The notes beneath the pieces are model-generated. The model searched no databases and had not been told where the DNA came from. It was given only the letters and a program-made list of their open reading frames with translations. Of a stretch of DNA of 64,000 nt, positions 44,684 to 53,874 are shown in pieces; the first letter of the stretch is position 1, and each line of letters begins with the position of its first letter. The DNA lies in NCBI RefSeq assembly GCF_002813455.1, contig NZ_PHHE01000001.1, positions 3,461,001 through 3,525,000 of the forward strand, in the 5' to 3' direction. Made by a program: the position numbers and the translations under genes. This DNA comes from Pseudomonas baetica. Its GTDB lineage: Bacteria > Pseudomonadota > Gammaproteobacteria > Pseudomonadales > Pseudomonadaceae.

Positions 44684-46492
44684 ATGAGCAAGAAGATCTT
44701 TGTCACCGACACCATCCTGCGCGACGCTCACCAATCGCTGCTCGCCACCCGCATGCGCACCGAAGACATGCTGCCGATCTGCGACAAGCTCGACAAAGTC
44801 GGCTACTGGTCGCTGGAATGCTGGGGCGGCGCGACGTTCGACGCCTGCGTACGTTTTCTGAAAGAAGACCCGTGGGAGCGCCTGCGCCAACTGCGCGCCG
44901 CACTGCCTAACACTCGCCTGCAAATGCTCCTGCGCGGGCAGAATCTGCTGGGCTACCGCCACTACAGCGACGACGTGGTCAAAGCCTTCGTCGCCAAGGC
45001 AGCGGTCAACGGCATCGACGTGTTCCGCATCTTCGACGCGATGAACGACGTGCGTAACCTGCGCGTGGCCATCGAAGCGGTGAAAGCGGCAGGCAAACAC
45101 GCCCAGGGCACCATCGCGTACACCACCAGCCCGGTGCACACCATCGACGCCTTCGTGGCACAAGCCAAGCAAATGGAAGCCATGGGTTGCGACTCGGTGG
45201 CGATCAAGGACATGGCCGGTCTGCTGACCCCGTACGCCACTGGCGAACTGGTCCGGGCGTTGAAGGCCGAGCAGTCGCTGCCGGTGTTCATTCACTCCCA
45301 CGACACCGCCGGTCTGGCGACCATGTGTCAGCTCAAGGCCATCGAAAACGGCGCCGATCACATCGACACCGCCATCTCCAGTTTCGCCTCGGGCACCAGC
45401 CACCCAGGCACCGAGTCGATGGTCGCTGCCCTTAAAGGCACCGAGTACGACACCGGTCTGAATCTGGAACTGCTGCAAGAGATCGGCCTGTACTTCTACG
45501 CCGTGCGCAAGAAGTACCACCAGTTCGAAAGCGAATTCACCGCCGTTGATACCCGCGTGCAAGTCAACCAAGTGCCGGGCGGGATGATCTCCAACCTCGC
45601 CAACCAGCTGAAAGAGCAGGGCGCGCTGAACCGCATGGCCGAAGTGCTGGCGGAAATCCCGCGCGTGCGTGAAGACCTCGGCTTCCCGCCGCTGGTAACC
45701 CCGACCTCGCAGATCGTTGGTACGCAGGCGTTCTTCAACGTGCTGGCCGGCGAGCGTTACAAGACCATCACTAATGAAGTGAAGCTTTACCTGCAGGGCG
45801 GTTACGGCAAGGCGCCGGGCGTGGTCAACGAGAAGCTGCGTCGGCAGGCCATCGGCAGCGAAGAAGTCATCGACGTGCGTCCAGCCGATCTGCTCAAGCC
45901 GGAAATGACCAAGCTGCGTGCCGATATCGGTGCATTGGCCAAGTCCGAAGAGGACGTGCTGACCTTCGCCATGTTCCCGGACATCGGCCGCAAGTTCCTC
46001 GAAGAGCGTGCCGCCGGCACCCTCACGCCGGAAGTGCTGCTGCCGATTCCAGAGCCAGGCAGTGTCGCGTCGGCGGGCGGCGCGGGTGTGCCGACCGAGT
46101 TCGTCATCGACGTCCACGGCGAAACCTACCGCGTCGACATCACCGGTGTTGGCGTCAAGGCGGAAGGCAAGCGTCACTTTTACTTGTCCATCGACGGCAT
46201 GCCGGAAGAAGTGGTGTTCGAACCGCTCAACGAATTCGTCGGCGGTGGCAGCAGCAAGCGCAAGCAAGCGTCTGCACCGGGCCATGTCAGCACCACCATG
46301 CCAGGCAACATCGTTGATGTGCTGGTCAAGGAGGGCGACACCGTCAAGGCTGGCCAGGCTGTGCTGATCACCGAAGCCATGAAGATGGAAACCGAAGTCC
46401 AGGCCGCCATTGCCGGCAAGGTCACTGCCATTCATGTGGCCAAGGGCGACCGGGTCAATCCGGGCGAAATCCTGATTGAGATCGAAGGCTGA
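44684..46492 (+). CDS. pycB: Pyruvate carboxylase subunit B (carboxyltransferase and biotin carrier)
   Basis: A 602-residue alpha subunit related to oxaloacetate decarboxylase OadA. The N-terminal HMGL-like TIM barrel (FVTDTILRDAHQSLLATRM, ECWGGATFDACVRFL) binds metal and pyruvate. A conserved carboxylase domain and a C-terminal biotinyl domain follow; the biotin lysine lies in EAMKMETEV near residue 567. It begins 11 bases after pycA with GAGGAA upstream. Together they supply oxaloacetate to the TCA cycle. A T-rich hairpin follows at 46524. Confidence 0.93.
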   Translation: MSKKIFVTDTILRDAHQSLLATRMRTEDMLPICDKLDKVGYWSLECWGGATFDACVRFLKEDPWERLRQLRAALPNTRLQMLLRGQNLLGYRHYSDDVVKAFVAKAAVNGIDVFRIFDAMNDVRNLRVAIEAVKAAGKHAQGTIAYTTSPVHTIDAFVAQAKQMEAMGCDSVAIKDMAGLLTPYATGELVRALKAEQSLPVFIHSHDTAGLATMCQLKAIENGADHIDTAISSFASGTSHPGTESMVAALKGTEYDTGLNLELLQEIGLYFYAVRKKYHQFESEFTAVDTRVQVNQVPGGMISNLANQLKEQGALNRMAEVLAEIPRVREDLGFPPLVTPTSQIVGTQAFFNVLAGERYKTITNEVKLYLQGGYGKAPGVVNEKLRRQAIGSEEVIDVRPADLLKPEMTKLRADIGALAKSEEDVLTFAMFPDIGRKFLEERAAGTLTPEVLLPIPEPGSVASAGGAGVPTEFVIDVHGETYRVDITGVGVKAEGKRHFYLSIDGMPEEVVFEPLNEFVGGGSSKRKQASAPGHVSTTMPGNIVDVLVKEGDTVKAGQAVLITEAMKMETEVQAAIAGKVTAIHVAKGDRVNPGEILIEIEG

Positions 46493-46523
46493 GATAACCG
46501 CCTCGATCCAACGTTTTAAACCT

Positions 46524-46551
46524 CGGGGGGGCATGTGCTCCCCTTTTTTTT
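46524..46551 (+). terminator. Rho-independent terminator of pycAB
   Basis: A GGGGGGCATGTGCTCCCC hairpin followed by eight T residues, 32 bases after the pycB stop. Confidence 0.85.
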
Positions 46552-46582
46552 CGCCTGTGTTTTCAGATCAACGCTGTTCCTC

Positions 46583-46671
46583 TGTGGGAGCGGGCTTGCT
46601 CGCGAATGCGGTCTATCAGTCAAGCAACAGCGACTGACACTCCCTCTTCGCGAGCAGGCTCGCTCCCACAG
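46583..46671. repeat. Inverted REP pair (type B)
   Basis: Units at 46583-46606 and 46647-46671 between convergent pycB and the autotransporter gene, with the same core as the pairs at 31 and 35 kb. Confidence 0.85.
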
Positions 46672-46688
46672 TGATGGTGTTCAGATCA

Positions 46689-48866
46689 TCAGAACGCCAT
46701 TCGCCACTGGCCCATCACGCCGTGATTGCGGCTCTCGGTACCGTACTCACCGGTAACACCCACGCCCAATGTGTGGTTGGCCGACAGTCCGAGATCTAGA
46801 CCGGCGTCGATGCCCAGACTGTTGCGATCCAGCGTGGCACCGGCCACTTCGAAGCGTTTGCCACCCTTGACCAGTTGCTGGCGTGTGTCGCTGTCAAGTT
46901 CACCGAAGGTGTGTTTCCAGCCGACGCTGAACCGTGGTGTCAGGCTCATGCCGTTGTCCAGGCGATTGATTTTTGCCGTGCGCAGGCCAAAGGTGCTGCT
47001 GAGGTTGTCGCGGGTTTGCCCGAATACCTTCAGCGCCGCGTCCCCGCCTTTTTCACTGTGGCTGTCGCGTTGATAGCGTTGATAGCCGAGGCTGGCGAAC
47101 GGTTCGAGCGTGACGTTGTTGCGGCCGAGATTGAAACCCAGTTCGGCAAAGGCTTGCTGGGTGTTGGCGTCGTAATTGCCTTTGAGGCGATCGCTGAATC
47201 CGTTGAACGCCACCCGACGTTTGCTGCTGCCGTCATGGCTGGCATAAGTGGCTCCGAGACGCAGGGCCAACGGGCCATCCTGACGCACCGCGTACGCGCC
47301 GAGGTGCCAGCTGTCGAGGTCGCCATCGTATTGACGGGCGTTGAGTCTGGTTTGGGATTTTCCGCCGACCAGACCGACATGCCAGTTCTCATCGAGCCGC
47401 CAGTCAGCGCCCATGACCAGACCTTGGGTGGCGTGCTTCAAGGTGCTGTCGAATTCGCGGTCGAGCTTGCCGCCATGGCCGAGGGCCTGGACCCAGACTC
47501 GGCCGGAGTCAGCACCGCCTGCGGCCTGCCGAGGATTGTTGCCGGAACCATGGACGGAGCCGCTGCGGTTATCGAGTTGGCGCATGGCCGACAGCATGCT
47601 CGCGCTCACGGGGGTGACGGCGCTCAATGTGGCTTTGGCGAGGTTGGCGTTGCTGCCTGCGGCGAGTTGTTCGATGGCGATCGGGGCGGTGGTTTTGTCG
47701 CTGGTCAGTAACGCGGCGACGGCTGCGTTTGCGGGTTCCACTGGCGCAGGAGTGGGCTGATCGGCGGCCTCGTTAGCTTGTGCAGTAAGAGGTTCGTCCT
47801 GCATTGGCGATGGGACCGACTCTGCAACGGGCGTCGACGCTGAAGTTGGAACCGGAACCGGAACCGGTACAGACGCCGTCAATGGCGCTGGAGTTCGAGT
47901 CGTGGAAGGCGCAGGCGCTTGTGGTTCGACAATGCTTTCTGCCACGGCACGAGCGTTGTCTGTCGTGGCAGCGCTCGCAAGCGGCTCACCGTTACGGGCG
48001 TAAGTCAGCCCGACGGATTTTTTGTTGTATTGAGGTGTGGCTGTCATAAAGGCCAAGTCATTGATAACCGTACCGAATTCGCCTTCTACCTTGGCGGCTT
48101 CGATGATTTTGTACTGTCTGCTTTGCGGATATTCTCCCGGAGTCGCAACGACTTTCAGGGTGGCGCCTTCAAGCCTGGCAGTACCATCGACCTTGATCGT
48201 TTGACTGCCACCGGGGGTGACCCCATAAGCCAGTTCGGCGGTTGGGGACAAGCGCAAGTCGCCTTTCACGCGCGGGCTGCCTAGCACCTCATTGACGGTG
48301 AGCAGGCCGGCGACCTCCAGGCTTCCCACCGCACCTTTACCTGCAAAGCTGCCACCTTTCTCGACATACACGTCGCCCTTGATGCTCCCCAGGTTGGTCA
48401 AAGCGCTACCGCTGTGCACCAGCACGCCTTCCTTGAAGTCTCCCTTGGAACTCAGCGCCCAGTCGCCCCGGCTGAGGACCAAGCCGTTGAAATTACGTGT
48501 GTCTTTCAGTTCGCCGCCTCCCGCTGCATCCAGGAACAGGACGTTATCCCCCTCGCCACCATCCACCAGGCCGGTAAAGCTTGCGCCGTCCGTGAGCATT
48601 ATCAGATCGTTTACAGCGGTACCTTTAAACGTTTTTTCAGGGGTTTTAAAAGCGATGGGCACCGTACTTGGGGCGGTGAGAAATCCCTTGAGTCGTTCAA
48701 GCGCCATTTCTTTAGGGCTGGTTTCGGACAATTCAATAGCATTCGCTACGGCGGTTGAATCAGCGACTTCAGCGGGTTGCTGAGCGATGGCAAGCTCTAC
48801 GCAAGCCACTGCCAGCGAAATGGCCAAAGCCAGGTGTTTTGGTTTGAACGTGTGTCGAATGGGCAT
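46689..48866 (-). CDS. Autotransporter (type Va) with proline-rich linker
   Basis: A 725-residue outer-membrane autotransporter. It has a signal peptide (LALAISLAVACVELAIAQ), a passenger of about 290 residues with a pertactin-type beta-helix repeat (FTGLVDGGEGDNVLFLD) and an unusual Pro/Ala/Thr/Val linker at about residues 310-380. The C-terminal beta-barrel (from about residue 450; RVWVQALGHGGKLD) ends in RMAF, the terminal aromatic of BAM substrates. The barrel is clearly related to that of the next gene, so the pair arose by duplication. The passenger is small and no protease or lipase motif is seen. Function unknown; adhesion is a guess. Confidence 0.85.
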   Translation of the reverse strand: MPIRHTFKPKHLALAISLAVACVELAIAQQPAEVADSTAVANAIELSETSPKEMALERLKGFLTAPSTVPIAFKTPEKTFKGTAVNDLIMLTDGASFTGLVDGGEGDNVLFLDAAGGGELKDTRNFNGLVLSRGDWALSSKGDFKEGVLVHSGSALTNLGSIKGDVYVEKGGSFAGKGAVGSLEVAGLLTVNEVLGSPRVKGDLRLSPTAELAYGVTPGGSQTIKVDGTARLEGATLKVVATPGEYPQSRQYKIIEAAKVEGEFGTVINDLAFMTATPQYNKKSVGLTYARNGEPLASAATTDNARAVAESIVEPQAPAPSTTRTPAPLTASVPVPVPVPTSASTPVAESVPSPMQDEPLTAQANEAADQPTPAPVEPANAAVAALLTSDKTTAPIAIEQLAAGSNANLAKATLSAVTPVSASMLSAMRQLDNRSGSVHGSGNNPRQAAGGADSGRVWVQALGHGGKLDREFDSTLKHATQGLVMGADWRLDENWHVGLVGGKSQTRLNARQYDGDLDSWHLGAYAVRQDGPLALRLGATYASHDGSSKRRVAFNGFSDRLKGNYDANTQQAFAELGFNLGRNNVTLEPFASLGYQRYQRDSHSEKGGDAALKVFGQTRDNLSSTFGLRTAKINRLDNGMSLTPRFSVGWKHTFGELDSDTRQQLVKGGKRFEVAGATLDRNSLGIDAGLDLGLSANHTLGVGVTGEYGTESRNHGVMGQWRMAF

Positions 48867-49064
48867 TGAGTCGGGCCTCTGTTAGCAGGAGCCCCAACTC
48901 TATTGATGCACCGAAAATTCCGATGTCGGCTGCTTCCCGCAGTCTTGCAGGCGACGTCGCATCATTTTGTAGAAAACTTCCAGCAGAGCTGGAACCGGTG
49001 CTTTTGCTCGACCACACCGACCCCTTTTCCTACACCCAATCAAGACCCCGCCGGCTGTTCAACC

Positions 49065-52022
49065 TCAAAAACTCATTTGCCACTGCCCGATCAACCCGTG
49101 ATTGCGACTGTTGCTGCCGATCTCGCCGCTGTATCCCACACCCAAGGTATGCCGCGCCGAGATCCCCACATCCAGCCCGGCTTCCAGCACCAGGCTGTCG
49201 CGATCCAGCGAACTGCCATCGACACTGAACGCCGTGCCACCGACTACAAACGCCTGACGCGTCGAGCTACTGACATCGCCATAGGTGTGTTTCCACCCGG
49301 CGGCCATGCGTGGCGTTACGCTCATGCCGTTGTCCAGGCTGCTCAGGTGCGCCAGGCGCAGGCCGAAGGTGCTGCTGAAGTTGTCTTGGGTCTGGCTGTC
49401 GACTTGCAGCGCCGCGGCGCCACCTTTTTCCTTGTAGCTGTCGCGGTGGTAGCGGTGATAGCCGAGGCTGGCAAACGGTTCAGCGCTGAGGCGGCCCCTG
49501 CCCATGGCGTAACCGAGTTCGGCGAAGGCTTGCTGGCTGTCAGCGTTGTAGTCGCCTTTGGGGCGATCACTGAAACCGTTGAAAGCGATGGTGCGTTTGC
49601 TTTCACCTTGATGGCCGCTGTAGGCCGCGCCGAGGCGCAGAGAGATCGGGCCGTTCTGATGCAGGGCATAAACGCCGGCGTGCCAGCTCTCGACATTGCC
49701 ATCGACGCCGGTGGTGTCCAGATCGGTTTTCGAATAACCGCCGAGCACGCCCAGACGCCATTGCGGATTCAGCGACCAGTCGGCGCCGAGCACGCTGCCC
49801 TTGGTGCGTTGTTCCAGACCGCTGCTGCCGTGTTCGCCGTCAAGCTTGCCGTAGCCGCCGATGGCTTGCAGCCACAGGCGGCCGCGAGCGTTTGGATCAT
49901 TCAGGTTGCGCGCCTCGGACGGTACGCCGTTGGCCGCCAACACCGGTGTGTCTCGTTGATCGAGGCCGACCATCAGCCCCGGGCTGCCGCTGATCTGCTG
50001 CATCGCCGAAAGCATGCTGCTACCGACCTGGCTGCTGGCACCGAGGGTGGCGCTGGTCAGGTTGGCGTTGCTGGCGCCGGCCAGTTGCTCGATCGCCGCG
50101 CCGGCCGTGCTTTGGGTGGTGTTGAGCAAGGCGTTGTACAGCGCGCTGTTCTTGCCCATTGAGGCCAGGCTGGTGGCGGCGTTGCTGCCGTTGCCGGTGG
50201 CGGCGAACTCATTGAAGGCGACGTCGTTGCGGGTGTAGGTCAGGTCGACTTGAGTCGGCGTGTAGGCCAGCGTCGGGGTGAGAAACGCGTAGTCGCTGGT
50301 GACCTTGCCGAAGGTGCCGTTGACCTGCGCGGCTTGCAGCACGGTGTAATGGCTCTGCCACGGATAAGTGCCGCTGCCGGGATTCACCGCCAGGGTCGCA
50401 CCGTTGAGATTCGCGGTGCCGCCGACCTGCACCGGCGCGCTGCTGCCGTCGGCATTGACGCCGTAGGCGAGGGTGGAAACGCTGTTCATGTTCAAGTCAT
50501 GCACGATCGTCGCTCGGCCCAGACTCGTGTCAGTACGTAATGTGCCGTTGACGTTGAGGCTGCCCACCGATCCGCCCCCGGCATACACACCACCGGCATC
50601 CACGGTGAGGTCGCCGGCGATACCACCCTGGTTGATCAGCGTCGCACCGTTGCGCACGGCGCCGCCGTCACTGAAGTCATCCGTTCCGGTCAACGTCCAC
50701 GCGCCTTGCCTGACCTCCAGCCACTCGAAGTTGCGACTCTGGCCGAAGTTGCCGCCCGCGGCGTCGTCCATCACCACCCGGTCATAGCCGCTGCCACCGT
50801 CGACGGTGCCGACGAAGCGGCTGCCATTGCGCAAAGTCAGGCTGTCATTGCCGCCGCCCAGATCCAGCGCCAGGCCATTGCTGCCGCTGATCGTACCGCC
50901 GTTGATGACGTTGTCGGCGAACTCTCCGACAAGCTTCACGCCGAAACCGTCGAGGCCCTGGATGGTGCCGAAGTTCTCCAGCGTGGTCGCCGCCAGCCCC
51001 GAGCCACCACTGCCGTCGTCCACCAGAATGGCGCTGGTGGCGCCGCTGATCATCGCGCCGCTGGCGTTGAGAATGTAGCCGCCGCCGAGGGCGATGCCCT
51101 CACTGCCATTGGCAAAACCACCCTTGTCGACACCGCCCGCGCCGACGCCTTGGATGGTGCCGTAGTTTTCGATGTGGGCGATCTTGTCGATGTCCACGCC
51201 GTCGCCATCGCCGTTGGCTTGCAACCCCGAGTACGCGCCAGTGATGGTGCCGTGGTTGATCACGGTGCCGTCGCCATCGGAGCCGAAGCCGGAGCCATTG
51301 CGCCCGGTGATCTGCCCGTAGTTGATCAGTGTTGCGCCGAGGTCGGTGGTGATGCCATGGCGGCCGCCGGAAATGACGCCGTAGTTTGTGATCGAAACCC
51401 CCGTCGCCGTATCGATGTCGATACCGTCGTACTTCTGGTCGGCGTTATGCGAGTCACCCGTGGAAATCTCGCCGTAGTTGGTAATCGTCGCGTTGGCGCC
51501 GGTCTTCATGCCGTCGCTGGCGTCGCCGCGAATCAATCCGCCGGCGCGGTTGATGATCGTGGTCTTCACGCCGTCGCTGCGCAGCGCATCCAGATCCAGC
51601 CCTTGGCCGGTGGTCGAGCGGATGATGCCGCTGTTATCGATCAACAGGCTGCCGCTGACGAAGTTGCTGTCGATGCGCAGGGCATCGTTGGCGCCGAGGA
51701 TCTGCCCGCCGCTGCGGTTGTAAATGGCGTAGTTGCGCGCCTGGGTCAGGTCGCCACTGCTGTCGATGGCTCGGCCACCGCTGGAAATGATCTTGCCGGC
51801 GTTATCGATCACCACACCGGCGCCGCTGGTGCCGTCCTTCAGGCTGACGGCCTTGCCACTGTTGGTGATGCTGCCCGGCGCCGAAATCGTCAGCGTGTCG
51901 CTACCGCCAAGGGTTTGCGAAGCGGTGGTGGCGGTGTCGATCTGCACGGTTTTGCCGTGGGCGGCCGTGGTGGCGATCAACAGGGCGATGGCGAGGGACA
52001 GGCGCTGAGGCGGGAAGGGCAT
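49065..52022 (-). CDS. Autotransporter (type Va) with long beta-helix passenger
   Basis: A 985-residue autotransporter. The signal peptide (LSLAIALLIATTAAHG) is followed by a passenger of about 600 residues built of short repeats such as ITNYGEISTG, ITNYGVISGG and LINYGQITGR, a right-handed beta-helix. A beta-barrel domain (from about residue 700; RLWLQAIGGYGKLD) ends in WQMSF. The repeat pattern is typical of adhesin-like or haemagglutinin-like passengers. It is separated by 198 bases from its smaller relative and may be its own transcript. Confidence 0.88.
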   Translation of the reverse strand: MPFPPQRLSLAIALLIATTAAHGKTVQIDTATTASQTLGGSDTLTISAPGSITNSGKAVSLKDGTSGAGVVIDNAGKIISSGGRAIDSSGDLTQARNYAIYNRSGGQILGANDALRIDSNFVSGSLLIDNSGIIRSTTGQGLDLDALRSDGVKTTIINRAGGLIRGDASDGMKTGANATITNYGEISTGDSHNADQKYDGIDIDTATGVSITNYGVISGGRHGITTDLGATLINYGQITGRNGSGFGSDGDGTVINHGTITGAYSGLQANGDGDGVDIDKIAHIENYGTIQGVGAGGVDKGGFANGSEGIALGGGYILNASGAMISGATSAILVDDGSGGSGLAATTLENFGTIQGLDGFGVKLVGEFADNVINGGTISGSNGLALDLGGGNDSLTLRNGSRFVGTVDGGSGYDRVVMDDAAGGNFGQSRNFEWLEVRQGAWTLTGTDDFSDGGAVRNGATLINQGGIAGDLTVDAGGVYAGGGSVGSLNVNGTLRTDTSLGRATIVHDLNMNSVSTLAYGVNADGSSAPVQVGGTANLNGATLAVNPGSGTYPWQSHYTVLQAAQVNGTFGKVTSDYAFLTPTLAYTPTQVDLTYTRNDVAFNEFAATGNGSNAATSLASMGKNSALYNALLNTTQSTAGAAIEQLAGASNANLTSATLGASSQVGSSMLSAMQQISGSPGLMVGLDQRDTPVLAANGVPSEARNLNDPNARGRLWLQAIGGYGKLDGEHGSSGLEQRTKGSVLGADWSLNPQWRLGVLGGYSKTDLDTTGVDGNVESWHAGVYALHQNGPISLRLGAAYSGHQGESKRTIAFNGFSDRPKGDYNADSQQAFAELGYAMGRGRLSAEPFASLGYHRYHRDSYKEKGGAAALQVDSQTQDNFSSTFGLRLAHLSSLDNGMSVTPRMAAGWKHTYGDVSSSTRQAFVVGGTAFSVDGSSLDRDSLVLEAGLDVGISARHTLGVGYSGEIGSNSRNHGLIGQWQMSF

Positions 52023-52106
52023 GGTGGACGGCCTTTTGTTATAAGCGGGCCGTCCTGTATAGCGATGGGTTTTTACAGAATGATGTCTGCGCTGTTGCAG
52101 AACACC

Positions 52107-52943
52107 TTAAGTCCGGCGCTCGTAAGCCTTGCCGTAATGCCGCTCCATCCGCGCCTGAATCAGCTCCAGCCCGATCGACATCACCCAGTAAATGATCGCC
52201 GCGGTCGTGAGCATTTCGATGTAGCGATAGCTTGAGCGGCCATACGACTGCGCCAGAAACATCACTTCCCAAACGCCCATCACCGAGATCAGCGACGAGT
52301 CTTTGAGCATCGAGATGAATTGGTTGGTGGTCGGCGGGATGATCGTGCGCATGGCCTGGGGCAGGGTGATGCGCCAGAAAATCACGCTCTCGCGCATGCC
52401 CAGCGCCAGCGACGCTTCTCGCTGGCCATACGGGACGCCAAGAATACCGGCACGGAAGATCTCGCTGAGATAGGCGCCATAGTTCAGCGACAGCGCGATG
52501 ATCCCGGCAACGATGGCGCCGGGCACGATGCCCAACTGCGGCAGGCCGAGGTAGATCAGCAGGATCTGGATCAGCAGCGGCGTGCCGCGAAAGAACGAGG
52601 CGTAGAAACTGGCGATGCCGAAGGCCACGGCGCTTTTCGACAGTCGCGCCAAAGCCGTCACGAAGCCCAGCAATGACGACGTGACGATCGAGCATACGCA
52701 CAGAAACAACGTCAGCGCCGCACCTTGCAAGAAGCCGTTGGGTGCCAGCTTGAGGCCGACCAGGTTGGGCAGCTTGTCGAGGATGATCGAGAACTTCAGG
52801 TCGAAGCTCAGGAAGAACCCGGCGAACAGGCAGAACATCACTGCCCAGGTCAGGTACAGCCGCGTACGAAAACCGAAGAGCCGGCGCAGACGTGATTCAG
52901 CCACCGGTTGCGGTGGCTGGGGTGGAGTGGGGAAAGAAGTCAT
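52107..52943 (-). CDS. Polar amino-acid ABC transporter permease
   Basis: A 278-residue HisM/GlnP-type permease: about five membrane helices and the EAA loop at YGQREASLALGMRESVIFWRITLPQAMRTIIPP (segment EASLALGM). Its ATG overlaps the stop of the binding-protein gene (ATGA). An N-terminal Pro-rich extension precedes the first helix. No ATPase gene is adjacent, so the transporter must share one from elsewhere. The in-frame stretch upstream of ATG 52943 is within the previous gene and is not used. Confidence 0.88.
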   Translation of the reverse strand: MTSFPTPPQPPQPVAESRLRRLFGFRTRLYLTWAVMFCLFAGFFLSFDLKFSIILDKLPNLVGLKLAPNGFLQGAALTLFLCVCSIVTSSLLGFVTALARLSKSAVAFGIASFYASFFRGTPLLIQILLIYLGLPQLGIVPGAIVAGIIALSLNYGAYLSEIFRAGILGVPYGQREASLALGMRESVIFWRITLPQAMRTIIPPTTNQFISMLKDSSLISVMGVWEVMFLAQSYGRSSYRYIEMLTTAAIIYWVMSIGLELIQARMERHYGKAYERRT

Positions 52944-53761
52944 TGACTGATGTCGGCGCCGATCCATTTCTGCGAGAGCTTGCTCAGGGTGCCGTCCTGC
53001 TTGAGCTGCGCAAATACCTCGCGCACTTTCGCATCCCACTGGGCGTCACCCTTTTCGATGGCCACCGAGTTCGGCTCCGAGTACAGCGCTTCGCCAGCAA
53101 GCTTGAAGCGTTTGTCTTCATTCAGGCGCGGCTGGGCAGTGACGAGGTTGGTGAGGATCGCATCCAGACGCACGCCGGCACCCAGGCCCAAGTCCTGGAA
53201 GGCGACGTTGTCGGTGTCATACGGGGCGATCTGCACCTCCTCGAACGGGTACTGCAACTGCGTGTCTTCCGCGCCTTCGATGACCAGATTCTTGTTCAGA
53301 TAACTTTCGTAGCTGGAGGCGCTGGTGAGGCCGACTTTCTTGCCGCTCAGATCCTTGGCGCTGTGGATGCGATCGTCTTTGGCGTTGACCACGATCACGG
53401 CTGGTGAGGCGTAGTACTCGACCGGGAAATCGAACACTTCGGCGCGGGCCTTGCTCGGCGTCATCGAGCAGATGCAGATGTCATAGCGCCCGCTCCAGCG
53501 GCCGGCGGCGATGACGTCCCAGGACGGTGTTTCGAGACGCAGCTTGACCCCGAGTTTGTCCGCCACGGCTTTGGCGACATCGACGTCGAAGCCGTCGAGC
53601 TGGTTCTGATCGTTGAGAAATGAGAAGGGTGGATAGCTTTCCATCAACACGCCGACCAGCTCTCTTTTTTGCTCGATGCGATCCAGCGTGACGCCACCAA
53701 AGGCTTGGGTGGAGGCGGCCAGAATCGTCAGGCCCAGGGCCAGTAGCGGTTGAAATTTCAC
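52940..53761 (-). CDS. Amino-acid-binding periplasmic protein (family 3)
   Basis: A 273-residue SBP_bac_3 protein with a signal peptide (LLALGLTILAASTQAFGG) and the typical YPPFSFLNDQNQLDGFDVDVAKAVADKLG start of the domain (segment GFDVDVAKAVADKLGV). The start is GTG 53761 with AGGGA upstream. It delivers its ligand to the overlapping permease. The ligand cannot be told; the Asp/Glu/polar amino-acid class is most likely. The divergent homocysteine methyltransferase-like gene hints at a sulfur-containing or methylated amino acid, as inference only. Confidence 0.85.
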   Translation of the reverse strand: MKFQPLLALGLTILAASTQAFGGVTLDRIEQKRELVGVLMESYPPFSFLNDQNQLDGFDVDVAKAVADKLGVKLRLETPSWDVIAAGRWSGRYDICICSMTPSKARAEVFDFPVEYYASPAVIVVNAKDDRIHSAKDLSGKKVGLTSASSYESYLNKNLVIEGAEDTQLQYPFEEVQIAPYDTDNVAFQDLGLGAGVRLDAILTNLVTAQPRLNEDKRFKLAGEALYSEPNSVAIEKGDAQWDAKVREVFAQLKQDGTLSKLSQKWIGADISQ

Positions 53762-53874
53762 AGTCGATCCCTGGTAAAAAAAGAGGTTGTTATTAACCGA
53801 ATGGTGCGTATTAAATAGTTATAAGAACGACTCTGGTAGTGAGTTATTTTCATAAGCTTATGAGTGAAAGGCAT

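Noticed and set aside
44597..46534. Long minus-strand open frame opposite pycB
   Set aside because: Antisense shadow of a GC-rich gene; the plus strand encodes a full pyruvate carboxylase subunit with the biotin motif.
50706..52235. Long plus-strand open frame opposite the large autotransporter
   Set aside because: The repetitive passenger gene produces an Ala/Val/Asp-rich antisense frame without a ribosome-binding site.
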